Shown here: piece by piece, positions 31,307 to 42,598 of the stretch
How positions within the stretch are numbered: position 1 is the stretch's first letter
Layout of the letters: every line of letters starts with the position of its first letter
Source: Obelidium mucronatum
Taxonomy: Eukaryota > Chytridiomycota > Chytridiomycetes > Chytridiales > Chytriomycetaceae
Length of the DNA: 64,000 nucleotides
Assembly (NCBI GenBank): GCA_025765595.1
Contig: JAIVFH010000073.1
Location: 1 to 64,000, forward strand
Direction: 5' to 3'
Position numbers and translations under genes: made by a program
Notes under the pieces: model-generated
The model's database searches: none
Told to the model about the DNA's origin: nothing
The model's input: only the letters and a program-made list of their open reading frames with translations

Positions 31307-31951
31307 ATGTCTAAGAGAAAGCGGCTGGACCGTGAAGAAGCCATCACCACTAAGGCTTCGCAAGAGCAAGGGATGCTGGCCCTTCTTCGAGGAGTCAACG
31401 TGTCTGGAGCCAAGCCACTCAAAATGGTTGCTTTACAGAAGCTTTTCTTGGATCAAAGCTTCCACAGACCAAAGACTTACATCCAATCCGGAAACGTAGT
31501 GTTCATCCGTCCTGTGGATCATTCTGTGCCAGTAGGGGTTCTTGAAGCTCATCTTGAGCAGTGTATCTTGGATGAGTTTGGGTTTGATGTGCCAGTGCGC
31601 GTGCGGACCAAAGAGGAAATGGAGACTATCGTTGGTCGAAATCCATTTCTGGGACTTGAAGGCGTAGATGAGAAGAAGCTGCATGTAACGTTTCTGTCGG
31701 GTTCTGCACACGAAATGAAATCCAATCTGCCTTCGTCTGCCGAATTGGATGTGGAGGCGTTTGACCCCTCAGTCGACACTTACAAGATCTCCGAAACGGG
31801 GCATGAGGTGTTTATCCACGCGCCCACGGGGTATGGAAAAACCAAGCTCAATAACAATGCAATCGAAAAGGCGCTGAAGGGACTCTCTGCCACGACGCGC
31901 AATTGGAATTCATGCAACAAGCTGCGCGAGATGCTGAATAATCTTGAATAA
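31307..31951 (+). CDS. DUF1697 family protein
   Basis: An intronless 214-residue protein. After a basic, Lys/Arg-rich lead of about 20 residues, the body has the family signature MLALLRGVNVSGAKPLKM, then KTYIQSGNVVFI, a central RTKEEMETIVGRNPF, and a C-terminal RNWNSCNKLREM. DUF1697 (Pfam PF08002) is widespread in bacteria and of unknown function. The start at 31307 is the first ATG; frames open further upstream have no ATG. Absence of introns in an intron-rich neighbourhood and the bacterial family distribution make an ancient transfer from bacteria possible, but codon use does not look foreign. Confidence 0.85.
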   Translation: MSKRKRLDREEAITTKASQEQGMLALLRGVNVSGAKPLKMVALQKLFLDQSFHRPKTYIQSGNVVFIRPVDHSVPVGVLEAHLEQCILDEFGFDVPVRVRTKEEMETIVGRNPFLGLEGVDEKKLHVTFLSGSAHEMKSNLPSSAELDVEAFDPSVDTYKISETGHEVFIHAPTGYGKTKLNNNAIEKALKGLSATTRNWNSCNKLREMLNNLE

Positions 31952-31993
31952 TGTTTGTAACAATTAATTAAGTGTTAAAAAAATCAAAACGCG

Positions 31994-33377
31994 ATGACCA
32001 CCACGATCCCCCCAAGCAGACCCCGCGCGCCGCAAGAAGCAGCAGCCGCCGCAGCAGCAACAACGGCAGCGGCCGACGCGGCGCGGCGCCACGTGGAAGC
32101 GGCAGGCGGCGCGCTCGACCAGCGCTGGCGCGGCCGCAACCGCACGCTGGCGGCGTCAGTTGCGTTCGGCGCGGCGCTCGCCGTCGACGGCGCGGCGCGG
32201 GCGCTGCAGACGCGGCGCACGCGCGCGACGCTGCTCAACGCGGCGGCGGCGCTGTGCGCCGTGCTGCTGCTGTTCTACGTGCTGGCGCAGGCCGCCACGC
32301 TGCCCGTGCGCATCCTGCGCCGCATCGTGTGGGGCGTCACGTGGGCGTCGACGCTCGATGCGAGCCACAACAACAGCGGCGCGCTGTGGTACTTTGACCT
32401 GGCCGTCAGATACGTGCACAAGGCCTTCTTTGCGCTGGTGCTGTCGGTGCCCGAGCTGGGCTTGTACTGCGTACGGTGCGTCGTCTTCTTGTCTAAACTG
32501 TTGAACTTAAGTGTATTCTTGACTTGCCAGATACTACTTTCCAGGTCCGATGGATAGGATCTTTCACGAGTCTCTAAACTCGTACATGTCGGAAATTGAA
32601 AACCCTCAGTTCCGATTGGCGGCCAAAAATGCCTCCAAAACAATTGACGCATCTTTTGATCCCAAAGAGGGAAACAAACTCTGGTTCTCAAACTTGCAAG
32701 CATTTGCAGGACGCTATGCGTCGCGACTCAAGATCCTATTTTTTGTCTTTCTGTTGTCGTTTGTTCCTGTCGTTGGTTTCTTGGCATGGCCATGTGCAAC
32801 CTTCCTGTATATTGGAGATAAGGTCAATTATCCAACCGCGGGTTTATTGTTTGCCCTCACTCTCGTGAGTCCACGATTGAGCAAGTACATTCGTGGGCCT
32901 CTCCTTCGTACCATGTTAGAATTGCGTGCTTTGGCGCGAGAATTGGTAGATCCATACATCTCTCGATCTAAAATGACTCATGATCAGAAACTTGTTTGGC
33001 TCAAGAAGCATGATGCAGTCATTATTGGGTTCACGATTCCCTTCTTTTTGTTGCTGTGGGTTCCACTGGTAGGACCTGCATTGTATTTTGCTCTTGCAAA
33101 TAGTTGCGCAGCGCGTCTGTGCATGGAACTATTTGATAAGATTGATTTTGACGATTCTCAGGTGGTTCGGGGACCTTTCGAACCGCGTTTGGGATTCTTG
33201 CAGAAAGCTGCGTTTGACCAACTTCTAATTTGGGCAACTTCAGCGGACGCTTTTTTGGAGGTGTGGATGTCGTTTGGATACGCTTTGTGCAGCGACTTTT
33301 TGAGAATTGTTGCTAGCAAGCTATCTGTATATTCGACTTCGGCGTCTCATATACGTGCCGATGTCAAGAACGAGTAA
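31994..33377 (+). CDS. EI24 / RRT8-like integral membrane protein
   Basis: Exons 31994-32475 and 32531-33377 (intron GTGCGTCG ... TTGCCAG) give 442 residues. The N-terminus is an Ala-rich, GC-rich extension. Hydrophobic segments follow at about residues 70-105 (AALCAVLLLFYVLAQAA), 215-240 (ILFFVFLLSFVPVVGFLAW) and 315-345 (IIGFTIPFFLLLWVPLVGPA). The P..G.L/F ... PLVGP pattern and the Tyr-Phe-Pro-Gly-Pro-Met-Asp segment at the splice junction fit the EI24 superfamily (PF07264), which includes yeast RRT8/LDS outer-spore-wall and lipid-droplet proteins. Exon 1 is strikingly GC-rich, exon 2 is not. Cellular role uncertain. Confidence 0.7.
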
Positions 33378-33479
33378 TAAACGGTGCATCTTTATGATCT
33401 GTTTAATGTGGCGTTCCGTGGAGATCCGGGATGTTGAGTGGCATTTTTTCCCAACCCAATTTCAACTTTCCTTCCAGAA

Positions 33480-36400
33480 ATGCCACCAGCAATGTCACAA
33501 CGGAGAGCAACGCAAAAGCCCAAACAGACTGGGTCTATCTTTGCCCTTATTGTAGTCTTAGTCCTGATTACCAGCATTGTTTTGATGCGATCGATCCAGG
33601 GTGCTTTACCCAACCCATTTCATGACATCACTGCCCCACCCAAGGACCCCAGCAAAGGCGTGGACCCCATCGAGTACTTAACTGAGAAGGCAATGGAACT
33701 TATTTTCGGCCCACCTCCTCATATGCCCAAATTTGAAGGTGCCAAGGCTTTGGTAAACTGTCTTGCGTTCTTCTTGTTGATAATGGGCTAAATTGAAACA
33801 ACTCCCCCAACAGGTTCACCTGCAAGAGTTGTTGTCTCTTGGACCGCGTCCATATTCTTCTGTTGCTAACTTGCAGGCGGCTGATTGGATCGAGGCCAAA
33901 GTCAGCGAATTGCACGAAGTGAACTCTCACGCAAAAAGACGCTTGACTGTGGAACGAGACCGAAAGACTGTCAATGTTGGGCCATTTGAATATCCTCCAC
34001 AGGCATTGGTGAGTGTGTGTGTGTGAGTGTGAGTGTGAGTGTGTGTGTGTGTGGTTTGTGTCGATCGTGTTGGGGTTGACTGAACAAATTTACAATAGAA
34101 CAAGACCTACTCTCTGTCTCTGGACAATATTATTGTGAAGCTGAAGGGACAATGTGAGCTCAAGGGCTCGAAAAACTGTCCCTCGTTACTTGTCAGCGCT
34201 CACTACGACGCTGTGGTGAGCAGTCCAGGTGTATCTGATGATGGTATTGCCGTTTCCGTTATTCTCGAGGTTGGTTTATTGAACTCAATTTATTGCAGTA
34301 GTTTTTTTTTTAATATTCAACTCTCATTTTCCTCCAGATGATCAAGACTCTTGCTGATGATTCAGAAAAGCCGCTGCCACACTCCATCATTTTCCTGATA
34401 AATAACGGCGAAGAATGTGGATTGCTCGGAGCCCGCCACTTTGCAAAACATAAATTCTACAAATCTATTCGCGCCTCCATCAATTTGGAAGGCGGTGGAT
34501 CTGCTGGTCCTGCAATGCTCTTCAGAGCAAGCGACCTCACTATGCTCAGCACTTATGCTCGAAACGCCCTTCAACCTTACAGCAATGTTCTTGGGAATGA
34601 TGTCATGAATTTGGGCTTGGTGAAGAGCACCACTGATTTCTCTGTTTACACTGAGAATGGTGAATCTGGTGTGGATATTGCTTTTACTCGCCACAGATAC
34701 AAGTACCACACCAAGAACGATGGCTGGGAAAAAGAGCACTCCAGCTCAGTTCAACACATGGGAGACAGTACCATGAAGACTGTTGTCAACCTTCTCAGAA
34801 ACGAAAAGTTTATGCGAGGTGAGACTGGGGTCAATGAAAACGCAGCTGCGCCAGGAGTTTACTGGTATGAGGTTTATGGTCAGATGGCTGTGCTTCCATT
34901 TAAGTACTACACAATCATTGCCTTCTTCTTGTTGTCGTGGACCGTGGCACTTGTTATTGTCGGCATTTTCAGAATGCGTAACTTTATTGCTGCCCATGCA
35001 AGAGATGTTAAGAATGTGTCTGTGCTTTCTGTCGCATTTCAGTTCAAGTTTTCTTTGATTCTCTCTTTTGTGACTCCAATTGCTGTTGTTGCTGTCATCG
35101 AACAGGTACTACTTTATTTCTTTTCTCTTCTTTTTGCCGTGTGTGCTTATTTCTTTCCAAAGATTCGACCGCTTGCAATCTACGGATTCCCAATTGCTAC
35201 AAGGGGGTTGATCTTCTTTGGTAGTTTGTTTGGAGCCTTGTCGCCATTCTACCTTATCAAGTCCGCGTTTACAACCACAGATGTGAATGCCTACCCTGCT
35301 AATGAACACCAAGAAATGCTCAACTGGCATGTTTCTCAGTTGGGTGTTCTTATTGCCTGGATTCCTGTGATTTCTTTGGTCGCATTTTCTGCGACTAAAG
35401 ATATCGGAATGTTGTATGTTCACGGAATCTGGGTACTCTTTGGGTGCTTGTCTATTACCAGTGATTGGGTTGGAAGTCGCCCATGGTTTGGATTTGAAGA
35501 CAAGCAAGGGGATGGCGCCAACGAGAAGAAATCCGAGAGTGCTGCGTCAGTTTCTGCTGTGTCCACAAGCAGCACCTTGAAGAATCGTAAAGGTGGCGCT
35601 GTAGTCGAAGAAGCGACGGACGCTAGTGTTCCTACTACACCAGCTTTGAAAAAGCAAGCCCGCTCAAATTTGCCGAATTGGTTCCCAGCTTTTGGTGCAG
35701 CCATTGTTTTGCCTGCTGTCAGCATTATTCATTCTCTTCACCAGCTGTTGTTGAGCTTGGAGCCAACTATCCAAGATGGTACTCCAGCGTTGGCATTTGT
35801 GGCTTTGATTTCCCTTTTTGTGAGCATTTTCACAGTGTCCATGTTGCCATACATCCTTACGGCACCAAACACCATTTACTCTGTCTCGCGTTTCTCTCTG
35901 TTTGTGGTTGGAATCACTTCTTTGATTCTTTTGAACCAATTGTATGAGCCTTTGACCATTCCAGCTGATGTTGCTCCGTTCTCACCGGAACGCCCACTCA
36001 AGGTGGCTCCAGTAATTGAAATGGATCTTTCAGACGCCAAAAACCCCAAAACCACATACGCACTGTCCTTCAACTCTCTGGCTTTACCATACCTGTACCC
36101 AAGCATCTTAAAACCCAAGGCCTCTAAATGCGCTGCTGCAAATGAGTTTACGACTCGTTGCACTGTGGAAGCTGTTCCATACAAGATCCACGGACCAAGA
36201 ATTCCAGAGCTTTCAAAGGCGTTGAATGTGGTTGAGTTCCAAGAAATTAACAAGAACACGTGGACTGTGAGTGTCAACAGTTCGTATAGTCGAATTTGCT
36301 TCTTTGACGGTGTGGAGGATGCTGAAAATGTGGGAAGTTGGGGGGCGAAGCAGAGTGGTGTGTATCCATACCAAGTATGGCCTGGAACCAATTCTCATCG

Positions 36401-36677
36401 TCCAAATAAGCTGGACCCTCGTGTTGGGCAGGCTGTTGCGTTCAAGAGTGGTTTCAACGAAGTGAGTCAGTTCACTGTGAAGGTGAACCGTGCCCGTATT
36501 GATGAATTGAAGTTAAAGAAGTTGACGATGAGGGTTGGTTGTTATATTGATGATTTAGCTTATTTGCCAAGCTGGGATAGTTTGGAGAAAAAGGTTTTGC
36601 CAAAATGGGCTGTTTTGATTGGACCAGGAAACGGAGCATTCATTGTGTCCAAAAAGTTTGAATTGGATCTTAACTGA
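33480..36677 (+). CDS. M28 membrane metallopeptidase (ERMP1/Pff1 type)
   Basis: Exons 33480-33752, 33814-34008, 34099-34269 and 34338-36677 give 992 residues. One transmembrane segment lies near residues 17-37. The luminal M28 peptidase domain follows, with metal ligands and catalytic residues in AHYDAV (His191), SDDG (Asp203/204), NGEECG (Glu238/239), NLEGGG and YHTKNDG. A multi-span region (about residues 390-690) and a C-terminal luminal domain complete the layout of vacuolar/ER Zn-aminopeptidases such as yeast Pff1 and animal ERMP1. Intron 2 begins in a (GT/GAGT)n tract. A 54-nt stretch at 35107-35160 starts GTACT and ends AAAG with no stop; it could be an intron, but its hydrophobic translation suits the membrane region, so I kept it. 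Confidence 0.85.
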
Positions 36678-36738
36678 TGAGGATAAAGAATATTTACTTT
36701 TTTGATGTGTTTTTTTTTTTCTTTAAACTTTGAAGACA

Positions 36739-38601
36739 ATGAGTCGAAGTCCTGACTTGGAAAACCTCCTCGAGAGTGCAAGACAACGCGTCGCAAGACT
36801 GATGGAAGGTTAGTTTATTGCAGAAAAATTGGCAGCAGAGTGTTTAATGATTCTGTTAGAGGCACGCGACTTGGAGGATCAGCTGGATATTGTTAACCCT
36901 GTTGCAGTCCGACGACAGCAAGAGACACGGCCCAGACCAACAGGAACTAGTAATAGCAGATTAGTAGCTGCGAGGGAATCGGCATCAGGAAGCTTGAATT
37001 TATCTAGTTTTTCGGATCTAGCGTTATCGGCTTTGTCTCAACCGACTCAACCAGTACCAACCACAAGAATCATGGAAAATCAGTCAAAAAAACCGCTTCC
37101 ATGTATTTCCGGATCACGTTTTAAGCTGGCGCCGAAATCCCAAGATAGTCTTTCAGTGCCAGAACCAACAACGCGTCTATCCAGTGCTAGCGGACAGAAT
37201 CCATCCAAGCGCTCCGGGCTTAGAAAATCTAGTGAATCTCAATGTTTGAAATCAAATAACTCAGTTAACCCACGATCATCAAATCGAATATCTCCTATTC
37301 CCACAGCCTCTCTCCCACCAACATCATCTTCATCTTCCGCGGCTCCATCGTCATCAACTCAAACAAACACGAAAATTTCCCCCCGGTTTCAAGGATCGAA
37401 AATTAACGACTACTTTGCGACATCATCTCATGAATATGACCCTGAAAAGTACGAGGACAAGGGGGAAACCGCAAACACTATCTTGACCGAAGAAGGACCG
37501 CCAACCTACCCGAAACAAACAGAGCAAATGAAACAGTTGGTTGATGATTTGGATGACAATTTCTTGCAAATACAGGCTCTTGGTGGTAGACTCGATCGTT
37601 CTCTGAGTCCAGCACTTGAACAAGTTAGCGACCGATCAACATCACGAGCACGAAGATTGATAAACATGCCATACAGAGTGTCTGTACCGTCTATACAGGC
37701 TCGATCAGAGCATGTTGGAAATTTGAGTGTGGGCGGTTCGAGCTTACAACCCCAACCGCAATATCAGGAACCACTTTCATCTGCCAGTTCAAGACACCAC
37801 CGCGCAAACGAAAATGGAGTTGAGGGATTATTGGAAAGATTGAGATTATCTTCTGTGGATGATCAGGTATCTGGGCCACCTCCGCCTTCCACCAGAGGTC
37901 TTCAGTACGTCCCTGGAATGATGGCCTCTGAGACAGAAGAAATAGAAGATGGGGAATTGTGGTATCAAACCGTGTTTGGGCGCCCTGAGTTTAACGAATC
38001 TCGTTTTCAGTTGTTGGGATCTCAATCTCTGGATGATGAAACCCCAGTCCAAAGATTGCTTCGCAGATACAATGCCGGAATCAGTGGATTTGATTCAGGT
38101 ATGATAAGAAGATTTATGGGAATGGATGGATTGGACGACGCAGTGGATAGTACGGAAGGCAACGAGGTTCTGCAAACCATGGAATCCACACAAGAACAAG
38201 AATCACCGGAAACATTAACGCAGCACCTGCTGAGGCTATCGGAGCAAGCTATGCGAGAAAACACGGATTTCGATGTTGATACAGATGATGAGTTTGCAGA
38301 TCATGGAGTATCGTTGTCATTGATTGAGTCCATCCTCGCCATTTCACAAAACATCAGCACACCAGTTGAGCCAGTAGGAACAAGTGAATATGAGGTGAAT
38401 CGAATACCTATACAAATAATTAGCTCCACCAGAAACATGGAAAGCTGTTGTCCGATTTGTTTAGTTGACTTTGCAATGGGAGACTCTGCAATGGAGTTTC
38501 CTGGATGCACGCATAGCTATCACCAAACATGCTTGATGGAGTGGCTCAAGGTTTCCCGCAAGTGTCCAACCTGTCGGCAGGAGCTTAAACAAGAAATGTA
38601 G
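36739..38601 (+). CDS. RING-H2 zinc-finger protein, probable E3 ubiquitin ligase
   Basis: Exons 36739-36808 and 36860-38601 (51-nt intron) give 603 residues. Most of the protein is Ser/Pro-rich and predicted disordered. The C-terminal 45 residues are a C3H2C3 RING: CCPICLVDFAMGD, then CTHSYHQTCLMEWLK and CPTCRQEL. This position and sequence are typical of E3 ligases that recruit E2 enzymes. There are no transmembrane segments. The middle part has acidic patches that may bind partners. Substrates cannot be inferred. Confidence 0.85.
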
Positions 38602-38895
38602 GATGAAAGGAATAAAGCAGTATTTTGTTCTTTTTCTTCCTTCCGCCATCTTCCGTCCTTCCGATCTTTCCGACCCGACACCCATCAAAGAGCCACTCAT
38701 AACCAGGTTTGATTTTGCCACAAGATGTATTATCTTGCACAGGCAGCGGCGCTAACGTCTCAAAATGAAGATACCTCCAGCAGCAACAGCAGCAGCAGCC
38801 ACCACCCACTACAGCCCGAGCAAGAGGGTTCGTCGCCGTCTTGATCCTAGAGCCAAGCACTCAAACCACTGCGAACCCTTTGTTTAGAGTCCGAC

Positions 38896-38939
38896 ATGTT
38901 TGAAGAGATCAACGCCGGCATCCAGCCGCCGCCCGTCGA

Positions 38940-38970
<31 letters not shown>

Positions 38971-40345
38971 GCCAAGCAGAAGGCGAAGCGGAAGAAGGTG
39001 TCGCAGGCGTGTGTGTTCTGCCGCCGCAGCCACATGACGTGCGGTGAGTGGCGTGTTTGTGCGACGCGACTCAGACTGACGCGGGCGCTGCGCAGACGAG
39101 GGCCGCCCGTGCCAGCGGTGCATCCGCCGCAAGATTGCGCATCTGTGCACGAACGAGGCGCTGCCGAAGCCCGACGCCGGCTGCGACGCGTCGCCCGCGG
39201 CCGCGGTCCAGCAGCAGCAGCAGCAGCAGATCCAAAACCTGTACGCGGCCCCAATGACGGCATTTACCACCAACCAGCATGCTCAGTCCCTTGGACTGGC
39301 GACTGGACTGTCTCAGGTACTGGGCAACGTCGCTGGTGCTGCCAACAACAACACGACGCGTTTGCCTCACGGTCTTTCCAGCGAGAATCTGTTCCCTCCG
39401 CTATTCGCTGGCGGGGATCCCATGGGCAATGAGTTGACCATCATCAGCGACTTTCTGGCGTCGTTGGAATCACCAGCTACTGCATCAAGTTCATCCATGT
39501 CAACAATTCCAGCACCCGTGATACGAACTCCAGTTGCCGCGCCCGCTGCAACTAACTCAACAAGCCGTCTAGGTCGGTCAAATAGCGTTTCAAACAGCAG
39601 TGTAACGTCTGAAACAGCCGCTGCTAAAGTGACTGTTCCCCAAACCGAGTCTCTGAGTAGTACAGAGCGTTTTGTCCTTACAGCTGCAGATCCAATGACG
39701 ATTGGAACCAATGAAGATCGTTTGAATCAAGTAATCAGCGCGAAATTTGAGGCTGGTCTATTGAAGCCATACAATTATATCAACAGTTATAAAAAATTGA
39801 ACACCTGGATGGAAACTCACATGAGCCCGGCGAGTCGAACGCGAATTTTGAATGTGATGGGTCTTTTCCGGCCACGCTTCCAATGGGTTGCACAACGGTT
39901 GACTGATATGGACTTGGTCCTTGTTGAAGAGGCGTTTGAACGAATGCTGTTGGAATACGATCGGGTTTTTAGCAGTATGGGAATCCCTTCATGCTTGTGG
40001 AGGAGGACTGGAGAAATATGGAAATGTAACAAAGAATTTGCCGAGCTGGTGGGATTGCCCATGGACGAACTTAAAGACGGAAAGCTCAGCATCTATGAAC
40101 TCATGAGTGAGGAAAGTGCCGTGAACTACTGGGAAAAATATGGAAATATTGCGTTCGACGCAGGCCAGAAAGCCATTTTGACCAGCTGCATATTAAAAAA
40201 ACCCGACGACGATGGTGCACCTGCCGCAGCCCAAACACAACAACGGGAAGGCGTAAGCTGTTGTTTCAGTTTTACCATCCGCCGAGATCGATATTCTATT
40301 CCTATTATTATTGCTGGTAATTTTTTGCCAGTCATGGGAGAATAA
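38896..40345 (+). CDS. Zn2Cys6-PAS transcription factor, ERT1/AcuK family
   Basis: Exons 38896-39043 and 39096-40345 give 465 residues. After a polyproline run comes the Zn2Cys6 cluster, split by the intron: SQACVFCRRSHMTC then RPCQRCIRRKIAHLC. The RRSHMTC form is diagnostic of the ERT1/RDS2/AcuK group. A Ser/Thr/Asn-rich linker follows, then a conserved region (KPYNYINSYKKLNTWM, LVEEAFERMLLEYDRVF) and a PAS-like domain (SCLWRRTGEIWKCNKEFAEL). In ascomycetes these proteins activate gluconeogenesis and growth on non-fermentable carbon. The protein is shorter than the yeast forms but has all blocks. The 5' third is GC-rich. Confidence 0.88.
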
Positions 40346-40375
40346 ACTGGGTATTTTATGGTATTTTACCGTATT

Positions 40376-41927
40376 TCAATAACACGCCGATTTCAAGCGA
40401 CCTTCAATTATGTCAACAGCGTCTTCAACCATTTTCACAAGTAACTCTTCACACGATGGCACGTCATCAATCAATCCGATAACCTGCCCAGCACTCCAAA
40501 CCCCTGCTTCCAAATCTCCATCAACAAAAACTCTTCTGCCCTTTTTACCGGAAACCAGTTCGCGAATATCATCAAACTTTGATCCAGGCCGTCTCTCCAA
40601 CTCCAAAGCGCGAGTTGCAATAGAGTTTTTGTACAATCGTGCCGTGTTTCTGAATGCACGAAACAAGTGCACTGTATCTACTTCCTTGCTTTCAACAATC
40701 TGCCGCTTGACATTCTCGTGAATCGGGGCCTCTTTTGTGGCCAGAAAACGGGTCCCCATGTTGATACCTTCCGCTCCAAGCGCCAAGGCAGCAGCCAACC
40801 CTCTGCCGTCACCGATTCCTCCTGACGCCAGGAACGGAATCTCCAACCGTTTTGAGGCAAGTGCAAGAAGAACAAGACCTCCAATGTCATCTTCCCCGGG
40901 ATGTCCTGCATTTTCCCACCATTTTTTTTTTTTTTTAATTCGGGACATAAAGCCGATAGAAAAAACAGCCGACTGACCAGCGCATTCCAATCCATCAATT
41001 GAAACAAAGTCAATGTTTTTTGTCTTTTGAGCAGAAAGCGCATGCCGAATAGACGTGCATTTATGAATAATAACTGTACTGGGAGATGCTTCTTTGATGC
41101 GAAGTACATGTTTGGATGGATTATTTCCGGCAGTCTGTGCGGGGAATTAAAAGTAGTCAAGGGTTATAAAACAGGCTCGCGGCGAGCAAACGCATTGTAT
41201 TAACCTCTACAACTTTGATTCCTTCGTCAATGATGGCTTGAATGTAATCCTACCGTGAGAACGAAATCAAGAGAAAGCAGAGACGCGCGGTAGTGTTACC
41301 TCATATGGCGGCGGTGTAATAGAGGGCAGGAAAGTCACATTCACGCCAAACGGTTTGTTTGTCATGGTTCTACAAAAAAATCAAATCAATAAGAAAAGCT
41401 GCCAAGTGAAATTCAAAGTTAAATAATTACATACCTGCATCGTATAATTTCTTTTCTTAGGAGTTCGGGACTTGGTTGGGTTAACGCTGTCAATAGACCC
41501 TGTTTTTTGTTTCCATTTAAACACACACACTCGCACACACCTTATATCCATATAATATAACATACAAGACCGCCTGCATTCGATACAGCAGAAGCTTTTT
41601 CGAGTTTAAAAACAAAGAAGGTTAAACCTCATGGGTTTGTGTTGATGATTCCTGCCCCGTAAGTATTACCCATCTCAGCTGTTCCAACCCACTGCATTCC
41701 TTATTAAACCAAAGCTTATTAGTTGCTTGGGTGGCAATATCAGATCTGTCCTGACCTCCCTGCGCTTAATGAGTCTTTAAAAGCAATCAAGCACACACAT
41801 CCCAAATATGACATACTTGTACAATGGGATGCTCAATGCCAAGCGCTTCGGTTAATTTAGTTTTAATGCGCCGTCTGGCGCCAGTCGAAGCCGCGGAAGT
41901 CCCAAGTCGGCGGATGCTAGAATACAT
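40376..41927 (-). CDS. Nitronate monooxygenase, nine exons including a 4-nt microexon
   Basis: Exons (minus): 41927-41817, 41759-41756, 41699-41670, 41594-41566, 41499-41435, 41369-41300, 41249-41205, 41134-40978, 40905-40376, giving 346 residues, the usual family length. Joined motifs are GGMQWVGTAEM, SNAGG, FGVNVTFLPS, GIKVVETAGNNPSKHV, then ECAGHPGEDDIGGLVLL and LASGGIGDGRGLAAAL, the FMN-binding TIM-barrel signature of nitronate monooxygenase (2-nitropropane dioxygenase), which oxidises nitronates to aldehydes/ketones and nitrite. The N-terminus (MYSSIRRLGTSAAST) looks like a mitochondrial presequence. The microexon GGAG supplies Gly and part of the next Gly in the conserved GGMQ motif. 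Without it the motif is lost. Divergent from the next gene by 23 bp. Confidence 0.9.
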
Positions 41928-41950
41928 ATCTTTTCTACTTCCAAAAAAAA
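41928..41950. promoter_or_regulatory. 23-bp divergent start-to-start spacer
   Basis: The ATGs of the nitronate monooxygenase gene (minus) and the MEA1-like gene (plus) are separated by 23 bp, mostly a run of A on the plus strand (CCAAAAAAAAA). Core promoter elements of each gene must overlap the other's 5' region. Confidence 0.5.
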
Positions 41951-42481
41951 ATGCCTGGAGTCGAGTCAGTCATTGACCAACCAGATCCAATCATGAATGA
42001 AGACGCCCCGTCAGAACCCGACAGTGACTTTGACGAATCAGATGATTACTACGAAGAAATGGGATACACAGCGTTAGGCGATGGCGACGATGATGATGAT
42101 GAAGGCGACGCAGAGGATAACCCAGAAACGAATCAAGAAACGGAAGCAATACCGGCACCACCAATTATTGAAGTGAAATCTGATGAATTGATTGCACCCG
42201 GTAAGTTTTGTTTTTTTCGCTGGGAAGTTGGTGTGCTGTTGTGAATCTCAAATGCCTACAGCTGATTTGGATGCAATTAAGCTTGTGATGAGTGGTTTCT
42301 CTATTCCCGAAACTGCCATTCCTGGTAAATCATGAGCCTTGCATTGGTTTTGTAGTGCGTTTAAATCCGGTTGTTAGATTGGGCCAAAGCCATACCCGAA
42401 GAACAGTGGTTGCCGAAAGTCCAAGTACTTGCTGAAAGCGACGAAAGAAAACAGGAATCGGAAGCCTCCGATAAGGAATAA
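41951..42481 (+). CDS. Small acidic protein, MEA1-like
   Basis: Exons 41951-42200, 42262-42324 and 42378-42481 (introns 61 and 53 nt) give 138 residues. The N-terminal two thirds are Asp/Glu-rich with a YYEEMGYTALGDG motif. The C-terminus (LDAIKLVMSGFSIPETAIP then WAKAIPEEQWLPKVQ) resembles the conserved end of male-enhanced antigen 1 proteins (PF06910), where a helix is followed by P.WA...EEQW. The biochemical role of that family is not known. The match is by pattern only. Confidence 0.55.
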
Positions 42482-42598
42482 TCTGCATGTGATTATTGAA
42501 ATATATTTATTTGAACAACAGTCGCGCAGTCTTTGGCTTGCTCCCCACAGATTCTGGCGGGTTGAAACTGTTTTTTTAGTTTCCCCGAGTCAGACCTA

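Noticed and set aside
33753..33813. End of the M28 gene's first frame at a TAA near 33789 as a separate small membrane protein
   Set aside because: GTAAAC...CAACAG splicing continues in phase into the peptidase domain, and the first exon supplies its expected N-terminal membrane anchor.
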